Shown here piece by piece: positions 50,536 to 58,858 of a stretch of 64,000 bases of DNA. Made by a program: the position numbers and the translations under genes. The notes under the pieces were generated by a model that had not been told where the DNA came from, did not search any database, and worked only from the letters and a program-made list of their open reading frames with translations. Each line of letters opens with the position of its first letter. Positions within the stretch are counted from its first letter, which is position 1. Source of the DNA: JAMZMI01 sp963848175 (GTDB lineage: Bacteria; Bacteroidota; Bacteroidia; Cytophagales; Cyclobacteriaceae); the NCBI GenBank assembly GCA_963848175.1, contig CAWKCO010000006.1:372001-436000 (forward strand). The letters are read 5' to 3'.

Positions 50536-50610
50536 GGGAAGTTAGCTCAGTTGGTTTAGAGCATCGCCTCGACAAGGCGAGGGTCGCTGGTTCGAATCCA
50601 GTACTTCCCA
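50536..50610 (+). tRNA. tRNA-Val (anticodon GAC)
   Basis: The acceptor arms GGGAAGT and ACTTCCC pair fully, the D arm is AGCTCAGTTGGTTTAGAGC, the anticodon stem is TCGCC/GGCGA with a seven-base loop TCGACAA giving anticodon GAC, and the T arm is CGCTGGTTCGAATCCAG. The discriminator is A and CCA is not encoded. Position 33 is C where U is nearly universal, which is unusual or an error. Confidence 0.88.
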
Positions 50611-50659
50611 CTTTTGCTTTCTCGTCATCCAAAAAGCCGAAAGAAAAAATCTTCACAAT

Positions 50660-50724
50660 GGGCGAGGGTCGCTGAACTAGGCGTTCCCGACTAGGCGTCC
50701 CCGATCAAATCCAGTACTTCCCAC
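50660..50724 (+). repeat. tRNA-Val 3'-half relic with an inserted tandem repeat
   Basis: The sequence repeats tRNA-Val GGCGAGGGTCGCTG (50661-50674) and AATCCAGTACTTCCCAC (50708-50724), but the T loop is replaced by two tandem copies of ACTAGGCGTYCCCG (50676-50689 and 50690-50703). The same 14-mer occurs inverted at 176-189. It may be a relic of a second tRNA or of an attachment site, invaded by a short repeat. Confidence 0.7.
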
Positions 50725-50739
50725 TATTTTACTCACACT

Positions 50740-51486
50740 TCATTTTCCCCACTCTTGCAACCGATCCAAGTAGAGATAGCTTTCCACGAATAGCCGATGT
50801 TCACGATTTGTCATTTTTTCCACTAGCTCTAATGCAGAAATATAGCTAGCCAAATTGCCGTTGGATGAGCTGAACTTCCCATCCTCCACATAGGTCACCA
50901 GACTATCATCCTGAACTTTCAACTCTGGATAATCTTTTTGCAATTGCTCGCCTCCACCTATCCACGTCACGATTTTCTTCCCATCGGCTATTCCCGAAGC
51001 TCCTATCAGCTGAGCGCCAGCACAGTTGCTCACTGTGTATTTGGTCTCTTCATTCTTTTCTTGGATGAACGCCACTATCGCTTCATTGTGAACCTGCGAG
51101 TACATATCGTAAGCACTGGGCACAAAAAGTACGGTTAATGGCGGACAATTGTCAAACGTATAATCTGGAACAAGCTTTAACCCCTCCTCCGAAACAATCG
51201 CTTGTGCCGTCTGTGCTATGGTCACCACATTGAATAGCTGCACGCCATCCTCTGTAGGTTTAGTGAAAACATCTGCCGCCGCAGTGACCTCAGTGGTCAA
51301 AACTCCATCATACATCAACAATCCTATCGTAGGCAAATCCTCTTTGAAAGCTTTAATGTGCTTTGTGTTGAGCGTGTCTCTATAATTTTCCTCCTCCGCC
51401 AATTTCTTTGCAGTCCGTTTGGTTTGAATTGCAGCCAAAAGAAAGTGCCAGAATGGTGAAAGTGATAAAGAGCGATATGTTTTTCA
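50740..51486 (-). CDS. DJ-1/PfpI-family lipoprotein (one frameshift as sequenced)
   Basis: The ATG at 51484-51486 gives MKNISLFITFTILALSFGC, a lipoprotein signal. The frame shifts near 51420 and continues KKLAEEENYRDTLNTKH. The DJ-1/PfpI domain follows: LPTIGLLMYDGVLTTEVTAAAD, LFVPSAYDMYSQ, the nucleophile-elbow Cys in TVSNCAGAQLIGASGIADG and TYVEDGKFSSSNGN. The joined length is about 248. It resembles AraC-associated GATase1-like domains but has no HTH. It is likely an envelope-located amidase or binding protein. Confidence 0.8.
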
Positions 51487-51646
51487 TTGGTTTGTAGCTT
51501 TAACTCCCCGCCAAGATTGTCGGAATTGATTTTGTGAATAAAGCTAAATCAACGGGATGACTTGGTTTTAGTTTATGCAAACACAAGCTTGCAGCCAATA
51601 CAGGACTTCTTGTTTAAATTTCAACACAGGGACCACTCTCTAATCG

Positions 51647-51681
51647 AAAAAAGCAGACAGTCACTTGATTATCTGCTTTTT
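51647..51681. terminator. Terminator after the DUF892 gene
   Basis: AAAAAAGCAGA (51647-51657) pairs with TCTGCTTTTT (51672-51681). The T tract lies on both strands and fits the minus-strand gene upstream. Confidence 0.7.
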
Positions 51682-51687
51682 ACACAA

Positions 51688-52203
51688 TTATCTCTCTGCT
51701 TCGGCATACCAGTCATTCAAGAAAAAATGGTGTTTTTCCATCAGAAAAGTGAGGTCGGCCTCCATTTCCTTTTCTTCCCTCAAGGCGATATGTAAGGCAT
51801 TCATTTCGTCCCAATATTTTAGTGCTTTGGCATGTACGTAGAGCGTACTATAAGAAGCTATTTTGTAGTGAATGATATGTAGCAAAGCCAAAATTGCTTC
51901 CTCTTCCATGATCATTTCGTCTGGTGTACGATTGACCGATCCGTGATAGTCCTCAATGATCTGCTGCATCATGTGGTCTTCCTCCGTATCATCAATCGTG
52001 AGAAACAAGCGATAAAAAAGCTTTTCCAGTATCCCCACTCTATTTACCGAAAGGGTACGATAAAGCATCAATAGGTCTTTGAGCGGCTGGTAGCTGGTAC
52101 TGCGGTGCAAATCGTCCAAAAAACTTAATAAGCGCTTTTCAGAATGGTAAACATGTTGGAGTTCTTCCTCCATCAGGTCACTAAGGTCCAGTAAGTGTTT
52201 CAT
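51688..52203 (-). CDS. DUF892 (YciF-like) ferritin-fold protein
   Basis: This 171-aa all-helical protein starts MKHLLDLSDLMEEELQHVYHSE, matching the YciE/YciF (DUF892) opening, and has paired acidic and His residues on helices (EEDHMMQQIIEDYHG, MEEEAILALLHIIHYK, REEKEMEADLTFLMEKH). Such proteins form ferritin-like bundles with a di-metal site and are often stress-induced. It is a single gene followed by its own terminator. Confidence 0.75.
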   Translation of the reverse strand: MKHLLDLSDLMEEELQHVYHSEKRLLSFLDDLHRSTSYQPLKDLLMLYRTLSVNRVGILEKLFYRLFLTIDDTEEDHMMQQIIEDYHGSVNRTPDEMIMEEEAILALLHIIHYKIASYSTLYVHAKALKYWDEMNALHIALREEKEMEADLTFLMEKHHFFLNDWYAEAER

Positions 52204-52416
52204 TGTAATGTTGTTTAGATAAAGTTTAGGTGATCAGCTGCTGAGAGGTGAATATGCCATGCTCATCACGATTTGGGTTTCGGTATAGAAGTTCATAAAA
52301 TAATTTCACTAAAAATATGACGGAGGTCAGGAGTAAATCATTTTTACAGCTTACTTGCAGCTGAGAATGAACGGATATCTACTTTTCTCAAAGGAAAGAG
52401 AATGAACGAGAACGCA

Positions 52417-53214
52417 ATGAAGAAAATCAGCATTTTGGGATGTGGGTGGCTGGGAATGCCACTGGGTGAATTTTTGGTAGACCATGATTATGAAGTAAGC
52501 GGAAGTACTACCCGTTTGGAAAAGCTTTATGAAATAGAAGTTCGCGGCATGCAGAGCTATCAAATTGATCTAAAAAATGAATCCTCAGATGTAGGCGATT
52601 TTTTCTTTACAGATTTCCTCATTGTCACGATTCCGCCGAGCAACAGCAAAGATCCAAAGGACTATTTTTCCCAATTAGAAAAAATTAAGTCCCTGGCCGC
52701 TGACGGGTTTTGCAAAAACATCTTGATGATAAGTTCCACCAGCGTGTATCCCGATCTCAACGGAGAAGTCACCGAGCAAGATGCCTCAGAAACAGCGCTT
52801 ACCAGATCAGGCATCAGCCTGCTGCAAGCAGAAGAAATACTACGTGCACCTAATAATACGATCCTGCGCTTCAGTGGACTTTTCGGAGGCAATCGCCAAC
52901 CCGGCAGATGGTTTGCCGGCAAAAAAGACTTGAAAGGTGGCAATCTGCCCGTGAATATGATCCACTTAGAAGATTGCATCCATGTGATCCATACGATCAT
53001 TTCGGGTGAGCATTGGGGCGAAACTTTCACCGCATGCGCGGAGCAACATCCCGAAAAACGAGATTATTACACCAATATGGCCGAGCGCTTAGGATTGGAA
53101 GCGCCACAATATTTGGAAGAAAAATTAGGTGATTGGAAAATCGTTTCCTCCGCTCACCTTATCGAGCAAACAGGCTATACCTTTCGGCGCGATGTGTATG
53201 GGATGATGGTGTGA
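52417..53214 (+). CDS. NAD(P)-binding epimerase-like protein (YeeZ type SDR)
   Basis: This 265-aa protein has the Rossmann GxGxxG-type start KISILGCGWLGMPLGEFL, then DFLIVTIPPSNSKDP, MISSTSVYPDLNGEVTE and an FSGLFGGNRQPGRWFAGKK motif typical of atypical SDR proteins of the YeeZ/NAD-dependent epimerase class. The ATG at 52417 (MKKISI) is chosen over 52402 because it places the Rossmann strand at the N-terminus. The substrate is unknown. No operon partner is evident. Confidence 0.82.
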   Translation: MKKISILGCGWLGMPLGEFLVDHDYEVSGSTTRLEKLYEIEVRGMQSYQIDLKNESSDVGDFFFTDFLIVTIPPSNSKDPKDYFSQLEKIKSLAADGFCKNILMISSTSVYPDLNGEVTEQDASETALTRSGISLLQAEEILRAPNNTILRFSGLFGGNRQPGRWFAGKKDLKGGNLPVNMIHLEDCIHVIHTIISGEHWGETFTACAEQHPEKRDYYTNMAERLGLEAPQYLEEKLGDWKIVSSAHLIEQTGYTFRRDVYGMMV

Positions 53215-53350
53215 GGTCGCTACCCCAATTGATTTCGGAGGGGAAGAAAAAATACATTGGAATTGAGTGATAAAAAGCCGGCTTCAATAAAAAGCGAGGG
53301 ATGGAAGAAAATTGAACTAGCGTATATGATTGTTTATAAAGAAAATCTTC

Positions 53351-53368
53351 TTAAGTTTGGAAACTTAA
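53351..53368. promoter_or_regulatory. 18-bp perfect palindrome, probable operator of the TAC module
   Basis: TTAAGTTTGGAAACTTAA reads the same on both strands except the central GG pair (8-bp arms with a 2-base centre). It ends eight bases before the toxin start, where a HigA-type antitoxin would repress its own operon. Confidence 0.65.
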
Positions 53369-53375
53369 CTTATAA

Positions 53376-53846
53376 GTGAAGCGTTATAAAATCACATTAT
53401 TCAAGCAATTCGAGAAAGTCAGTTTCTATACTGTGCATGAATACAATCAGCGTTTATCAGAAACAGACTTGTTCTTTTCACGATTTAAAGATGATTCAAA
53501 TTATGTCACGGATATTCAGGTCATCAAATATTGGTTGGAGAAAATTGGCAATGAATATGGCGCTCAGGAGCGCCACTTCCGCCCTGAAAAACTGGCTTCA
53601 GCTATCCCAATTCCTCCGCCACAGTCCAAACTTAGGCTGTATTGCTATCACGTCAATGAGCAGATTGTCATTCTCGGAAATGGGGGAATAAAATTATCTA
53701 AAAAAGCACAAGGAAGTCCAGAAACGAAACCACACTTCGATTTGGCTAACGATTTAGCTTACCTATTCGCCTTAAAAATTAATAACGGGAAAATCAAGAT
53801 TAAAGGAGATACGTTATCTGGAGACCTGACATTTTTTATAAAATAA
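53376..53846 (+). CDS. Toxin candidate of a toxin-antitoxin-chaperone module
   Basis: This 156-aa protein starts at a GTG (53376). I do not recognise a standard RelE/HigB profile, but the second half, with LRLYCYHVNEQIVILGNGGIKLSKKAQG and LANDLAYLFALKINN, is like a group of RelE-fold proteins found beside HTH antitoxins in Bacteroidota. It has a basic N-terminus (MKRYKITLFKQFEKV) and no signal peptide. It stands first in an operon with an HTH protein and a SecB-like protein; this order equals that of the mycobacterial HigB-HigA-SecB-like TAC system. The function as toxin is inferred from context. Confidence 0.7.
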   Translation: MKRYKITLFKQFEKVSFYTVHEYNQRLSETDLFFSRFKDDSNYVTDIQVIKYWLEKIGNEYGAQERHFRPEKLASAIPIPPPQSKLRLYCYHVNEQIVILGNGGIKLSKKAQGSPETKPHFDLANDLAYLFALKINNGKIKIKGDTLSGDLTFFIK

Positions 53847-53856
53847 ATTCAAAACC

Positions 53857-54255
53857 ATGAGTGCAATTTTTGATTCAATTTCAGTCCCCAACGAAGTAAA
53901 AAGGTTTGTAGATCATTCCTTTGATATCGTGGACCAGATTTTTGATATATTGGAACGTCAAGGTAAAACACAAAGAGACCTAGCCAGTATGCTTTGTAAA
54001 AAGGAGTCCGAAATCTCTAAGTGGATGCAAGGCACGCACAACTTCACCATCAAGAGCATTGCTAAGATAGAGTCGGCACTTGGTGAGAGTATCATGACCA
54101 CACCATCGAAAGCCAAAGTGACCTATGTGAATACGAAAATGATTCCAGTGCGAGTGTCTAAAGCTATTCCTGTTGAAATGGTTCGTGCCAATAGCATTGC
54201 GCGGCAGGCAATGCCCGCAAATCCAATTTATGACAATGGCTTAAAAGTAGCATGA
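53857..54255 (+). CDS. XRE/HigA-like antitoxin with extended C-terminal tail
   Basis: This 132-aa protein has an HTH over about residues 20-80 (KTQRDLASMLCKKESEISKW, FTIKSIAKIESALGESI) and then an uncharged, extended tail of about 45 residues (VNTKMIPVRVSKAIPVEM, ARQAMPANPIYDNGLKVA). In TAC antitoxins such a tail is the chaperone-addiction region that needs SecB-like help to fold. The gene starts 10 bases after the toxin and overlaps the chaperone by four bases. It probably binds the palindrome at 53351-53368. Confidence 0.8.
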   Translation: MSAIFDSISVPNEVKRFVDHSFDIVDQIFDILERQGKTQRDLASMLCKKESEISKWMQGTHNFTIKSIAKIESALGESIMTTPSKAKVTYVNTKMIPVRVSKAIPVEMVRANSIARQAMPANPIYDNGLKVA

Positions 54256-54725
54256 TAGAGAACGCCAAAGTAGATCCCTCGAAAATCTCATTAGTGGGCT
54301 TACGTGTATTAAAAGCACATTTTGAGTCGGGAATTACCGATATCAACGAGGTTGCCCTTGCGAGTTTCAATGTAGGGGTAAAATCTGAGTCAGACTTCAA
54401 TTTGCAAGAAAACTATCAGCGTCTGATCATTTTCGTAAAGATCAAGGCAATTGGCGCGACTGAAGCAGTCTTAGATGCCGTAGCAGAATATCAAATAGCG
54501 TTTGATTTCATTATTGATAATTTGAATGACTTTGTAGAATTTGAAAAGAATAAAGAGCATTTTAATGTTTCACCGGCCATAGGTGCTACCGTGGCAGGTA
54601 TTGCTTATTCTACTTGTAGAGGCATTGTATTTGATCGAACGCAAGGCACTGATTTTAATGGTGTGATTTTGCCTGTCATCAATCCGTATCAATTATTGAG
54701 TGAGGATTCATTTTCAGATTTGTAA
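54252..54725 (+). CDS. SecB-like chaperone of the TAC module
   Basis: This 157-aa protein has the SecB fold order: an N-terminal strand pair (ISLVGLRVLKAHFESG), a central sheet (YQRLIIFVKIKAIG, AVAEYQIAFDFIIDN), and a long helix with the C-terminal motif IAYSTCRGIVFDRTQGTDFNGVILPVINPYQLL (in part), which corresponds to the SecB helix YARExI...RGxFPxxxLxPxNF. It overlaps the antitoxin by ATGA. It probably protects the antitoxin tail from aggregation or proteolysis and is not likely to be the main export chaperone. Confidence 0.8.
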   Translation: MIENAKVDPSKISLVGLRVLKAHFESGITDINEVALASFNVGVKSESDFNLQENYQRLIIFVKIKAIGATEAVLDAVAEYQIAFDFIIDNLNDFVEFEKNKEHFNVSPAIGATVAGIAYSTCRGIVFDRTQGTDFNGVILPVINPYQLLSEDSFSDL

Positions 54726-54800
54726 TTTGACATTTTTCAGGTCATTTTTTTAGTGTCTCCAATTGCTAAGCGTGCTACGCATAGGATGATTTGAAAGCCC

Positions 54801-55055
54801 CTACCTAAACCTCCCCTCCCAATCTCTCGCTCTCTTCTGTGTAGCCACATAGCCGCTTTCGATTTTTTCTCGAAGAAAATCATTCATCTCTCCTTGGGAA
54901 GTAAAATGATAGCGACCACAGTCATTGCACTGATAGATGGCTCTTGGGCCGCTTCCTTCACGGTAATCGTTTCTGATCCATGCCGCAAGAAGTGCCTCCT
55001 CTGCATCATATTCCGTTTCGTAAATTATTTTTCCTGTGACACAAGGAGCTTCCAT
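54801..55055 (-). CDS. Small zinc-ribbon-like conserved protein, 84 aa
   Basis: The protein MEAPCVTGKIIYETEYDAEEAL has one Cys near the N-terminus and a CNDCGRYH motif at about residues 43-50, suggesting a small zinc site. The middle RNDYREGSGPRAIYQC and the basic end VATQKRARDWEGRFR suggest nucleic-acid contact. I do not know its function. It starts one base after the ispF stop, so they are probably co-transcribed. Confidence 0.7.
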   Translation of the reverse strand: MEAPCVTGKIIYETEYDAEEALLAAWIRNDYREGSGPRAIYQCNDCGRYHFTSQGEMNDFLREKIESGYVATQKRARDWEGRFR

Positions 55056-55056
55056 C

Positions 55057-55548
55057 TTAGTTACTTTTTTTGTAAACCAAGGCTACAGCATGTGCCGCCA
55101 CGCCTTCTTTTTTTCCTACAAACCCGAGCCATTCGGTGGTGGTAGCCTTTACAGAAACATCTTCCACATCTAAGTCCATCACGCCGGCCAGAGTCTTGCG
55201 CATCTCCTCTATGTATGAGCCAATTTTTGGCTCCTGCAAGCACATCGTGGCATCAATATTCACAATACCATAGCCCTTCTCGTCAATAAGACGAACAACC
55301 TCCTTCAGCAAGATTTTGCTATCAATGCCTTTGTATTTCGGGTCTTTGTCAGAAAAATGAAAGCCAATGTCACGCAGACTGGTTGCCCCCAGCAACGCGT
55401 CACAAATCACATGAATCAGCACATCCGCATCCGAATGACCATAAGCACCATGCGTATGCGGCACTTTGATGCCACCTAGCCAAAAGTCAACCCCCTCAGC
55501 CAGAGCATGCACATCGTATCCATATCCTATTCTTATATTCGGCTTCAT
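55057..55548 (-). CDS. ispF: 2-C-methyl-D-erythritol 2,4-cyclodiphosphate synthase
   Basis: IspF cyclises the CDP-methylerythritol phosphate intermediate in the MEP isoprenoid pathway. The 163-aa protein has IGYGYDVHAL (metal-binding Asp and His), HSDADVLIHVICDALLGA and DIGFHFSD, with the final ATTTEWLGFVGKKEGVAAHAVAL, all diagnostic. It lies between the M16 peptidase and the zinc-ribbon gene, with five bases to the peptidase stop. Confidence 0.96.
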   Translation of the reverse strand: MKPNIRIGYGYDVHALAEGVDFWLGGIKVPHTHGAYGHSDADVLIHVICDALLGATSLRDIGFHFSDKDPKYKGIDSKILLKEVVRLIDEKGYGIVNIDATMCLQEPKIGSYIEEMRKTLAGVMDLDVEDVSVKATTTEWLGFVGKKEGVAAHAVALVYKKSN

Positions 55549-55553
55549 GGGTA

Positions 55554-56793
55554 TTAGTTTTCAGGTAAATAATAAACTGTGGTGCAATTAGTCGGTTTCA
55601 AAATTGCCTCGCCTGCCGCCAAAATATCATCAGACGTCACAGCCTGGATCATTTTCAATTCTTCATTCACCAAATTGGTGTTTCCCAGAAAAGACGCATA
55701 AGCCAAGCCCATTGCACGATTCAGCACTTCGGTTTCACTAAAAATCACGACTGCCTCTGCCTGATTTTTGATTTTTTGTAGCTCTCGCTCACTTATCGGT
55801 TGCTTCAGCACCTGCTCAATGATCCTGTTGATTTCTTCATCTACTTGCTCGATTGAAACCCCGTCGTTGATCCTACCTGAAACAGTTAGAAGTCCCGCAT
55901 CGTAACTGCCGCTGACATAAGCAGACACGTTACTCATCCATTGCAGTTCATTCACAAGTCGCTGGTTGAAGTACGACGATTTTCCTCGTACCCAAAATAT
56001 CACTCAGCAAATCTGCCGCGTGGTAAGTCGCATCTACTCGCGCTGGCATGTGATAAACTTTATAAATGGCCGCAGCTGGCACATCGCTTTTAATTTCTAA
56101 AAAGCGTGCCTCCGTTTGTTTTGGCTCTGCGGGGATCTCTTGTTTCACCGTTCCCTTGGTCGGAATAGCCCCAAACCATTTCTCGGTAAGTTCCAGAGCC
56201 TTAGATTCTGTAATGTCTCCCGCCACCACGAGTATTGCATTGCTAGGGTCATAGAATTTGTCAAAGAATGCCTTCACATCGTCCATCGTAGCATCTTCGA
56301 TATGACTTATTTCCTTTCCGATAGTTGCCCATTGATAAGGATGCACTTTGTACGCCTCAGGTCGCAACTTCAACCATATATCGCCATACGGCTGATTGAG
56401 ATATCGCTGCTTAAATTCTTCTATCACCACTTTTCGCTGAACCTCAAGCACCTCAGGATCAAAAGACAAACTGAGCATCCGGTCAGATTCCAGCCAAAAG
56501 GCCGTTTCCACATTGTTGGAAGGAATCGTGATGTAATAATTGGTAATATCCGGGCTTGTAAAAGCATTGTTGTCACCACCCACCTTTTGCAGAGGCTCAT
56601 CAAAAGTTTCAATGTTTTTGGAGCCGCCAAACATCAGGTGTTCAAATAAATGAGCAAATCCCGTTTTATCAGGCTGCTCGTTTCGAGAGCCGACTTTATA
56701 AAGGATATTCAGACATACAATTGGAGACTGATGGTCTTCATGTACAATGAGTTGTAGGCCGTTGGATAGTTGATGTTCTTTGTATTCAATCAT
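55554..56793 (-). CDS. M16-family zinc peptidase (one frameshift as sequenced)
   Basis: The protein starts MIEYKEHQLSNGLQLIVHED. The inverted zinc motif HLFEHLMFGG (HxxEH) at about residues 47-56 and a downstream Glu in the ELTEKWFG region identify the peptidase, and the R/Y-type partner domain follows. The frame shifts near 55985: LSDILGTRK must continue as GKSSYFNQRLVNELQWMS, the conserved G-rich segment of M16 proteins. Joined length is about 412, normal for a single-chain M16B member. It ends five bases before ispF. Confidence 0.88.
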
Positions 56794-56848
56794 AAGCAGT
56801 CGCGAAATTAAATAATCTGTGCTGCTTATACTTGACTACACTGCTTTT

Positions 56849-56856
56849 ACCTTTGC
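56849..56856 (+). promoter_or_regulatory. TAnnTTTG element upstream of the E1 gene
   Basis: TACCTTTG stands 6 bases before the ATG at 56863. The -33 element is less clear (TTG at 56832-56834 gives only a 14-base spacer), so the promoter would give a nearly leaderless transcript. Tentative. Confidence 0.3.
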
Positions 56857-56862
56857 GTCCAA

Positions 56863-58849
56863 ATGCCAAAAATGACTTTTGATAGAAAAAATCGCTCCGA
56901 TGAAGCCCTAATTGCGATCTACGAAGCGCTTCTTTTTCCGAGACTGATCGAAGAGCGAATGCTTCTTTTGCTCCGTCAAGGCAAAATCACTAAGTGGTTT
57001 TCTGGTTGGGGACAAGAAGCCACGTCGGTAGGAGCGGCATTGGCGCTAGCTCCAGATGAATATATCCTCCCAATGCACCGCAATCTTGGCGTTTTCACTG
57101 CCAAAGGTGTAGATCTGGTTCGGCTCGTGGAACAATTTCAGGGAATAGGTGAAGGATTTACCAAGGGCAGAGATCGATCCTTTCATTTTGGTAGTAAGGC
57201 ACATGCAATCGTGGGCATGATTTCTCATCTCGGCCCACAAATGGGTGTGGCAGATGGTATTGCCCTAGCCAGACTTTTGAAAAAAGAACCAAAGGCAACA
57301 CTTGTAATCACGGGTGATGGAGGTGCCAGCGAGGGAGATTTTCATGAGGCACTCAATGTCGCATCTGTGTGGAAACTTCCAGTGATTTTTTTGGTGGAAA
57401 ACAATGGCTATGGCCTCTCTACACCAAGCCACGAGCAATTCAACTTTGATTCCTTTACAGTGAAAGGCCCTGCTTATGGCATGGAGGCACACAGTGTAGA
57501 TGGCAACAATATTCTAGAAGTGCTAAATGCCCTTGAGCCACTGGTGGAAAGCATTCGAAGCAATCCCAGACCCATTATTTTTGAAGCGTGCACCTTCCGA
57601 ATGCGGGGGCATGAAGAAGCATCAGGCACTAAATACGTACCCGCGGACTTGTTGACTTTTTGGGGTGAAAAAGACCCTATTGATAATTACGAGGCATTTT
57701 TGCTTGAAACAGGCGTTTTATCAGAAAATCAGGTTTTAGAAATTAGGGAGGCGCAGAAAAACGAAATTGCTTTCGCTGTAAAAAAGGCGTTAGAAGCTGA
57801 GCCAATTGTTTCCTCTGCCGAACAAGAACTCGCAGATGTCTATTTCCCTTTTGAGCAAAAGGTTTGTAATCCAAAGACCGATGCACTCTCCGAAAAACGT
57901 TTCGTGAATGCCATAACGGATGGGTTGACACAAAGCATGGAGCGCTTTCCCGAACTCGTCCTGATGGGACAAGACATTGCGGAGTACGGCGGTGTTTTTA
58001 AAGTCACAGAAGGCTTAGTAGAGAAATTCGGAAAAAGTAGGGTACGCAATACGCCTATTTCTGAGTCAGCCATTATAGGGGCTGGTTTGGGGCTTTCCAT
58101 AATGGGGCAAAAATCGGTTATAGAAATGCAGTTTGCCGACTTTGTGACCTGTGGGTTTAATCAGATTGTGAACAACCTAGCCAAATCGCATTACCGCTGG
58201 GGTCAAAATGCTGATGTGGTGATCAGAATGCCTACAGGAGCTGGAGTTGGCGCAGGGCCATTTCATTCTCAATCCAATGAGGCGTGGTTTTTTCATACAC
58301 CAGGACTCAAAATTGTCTATCCTTCCAACTCCTATGATGCCAAGGGTCTACTCAATGCTGCTATAGGAGACCCCAACCCTTATCTCTATTTTGAGCACAA
58401 AGCCTTCTACCGCTCACAGAGCCAAACTATTCCCAGATGATTATTATACCGTGGAAGTAGGAAAAGCCAATTTGGTAAAACAGGGATCGGCGCTTTCAAT
58501 TATTACTTATGGAATGGGAATAATTTGGGCGAAGGAAATTATCGATGAACTATCACTGGATGCGGATATCTTAGATTTACGCACCCTATTGCCGTGGGAT
58601 AAGGAGGCGGTACAACTTACTGTCAAAAAGACGGGTCGAGTGTTGGTGCTACACGAAGATTGTATCACGGGGGGCATAGGCGGTGAAATAGCTTCTTGGA
58701 TCGGAGAAAATTGCTTTAACTCTCTTGATGCTCCAGTGATGAGGTTAGGTGCGCTGGATACGCCCGTTCCATTTGCTGCTCATCTTGAAGGGCAGTTTTT
58801 GCCAAAAGAGAGGTTAAAAAGTAAGATTCTTGAATTATTGCGTTACTAA
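56863..58849 (+). CDS. 2-oxoacid (2-oxoisovalerate-type) dehydrogenase E1, fused alpha and beta subunits (one frameshift)
   Basis: E1 decarboxylates 2-oxoacids with thiamine diphosphate and passes the acyl group to lipoamide. The alpha half shows GQEATSVGAALAL, the TPP motif GDGGASEGDFHEALN and VENNGYGLS. The beta half shows VLMGQDIAEYGGVFKVTEGL, FADFVTCGFNQIVNNLAK, MPTGAGVGAGPFHSQSNEAW. The frame shifts near 58433 (an extra C in CCC) and then reads DDYYTVEVGKANLVKQG to GQFLPKERLKSKILELL. Joined length of about 661 is typical of the Bacteroidota fusion. The lipoate cofactor maker lipA lies 2.6 kb downstream. Confidence 0.93.
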
Positions 58850-58858
58850 TACCTATAT

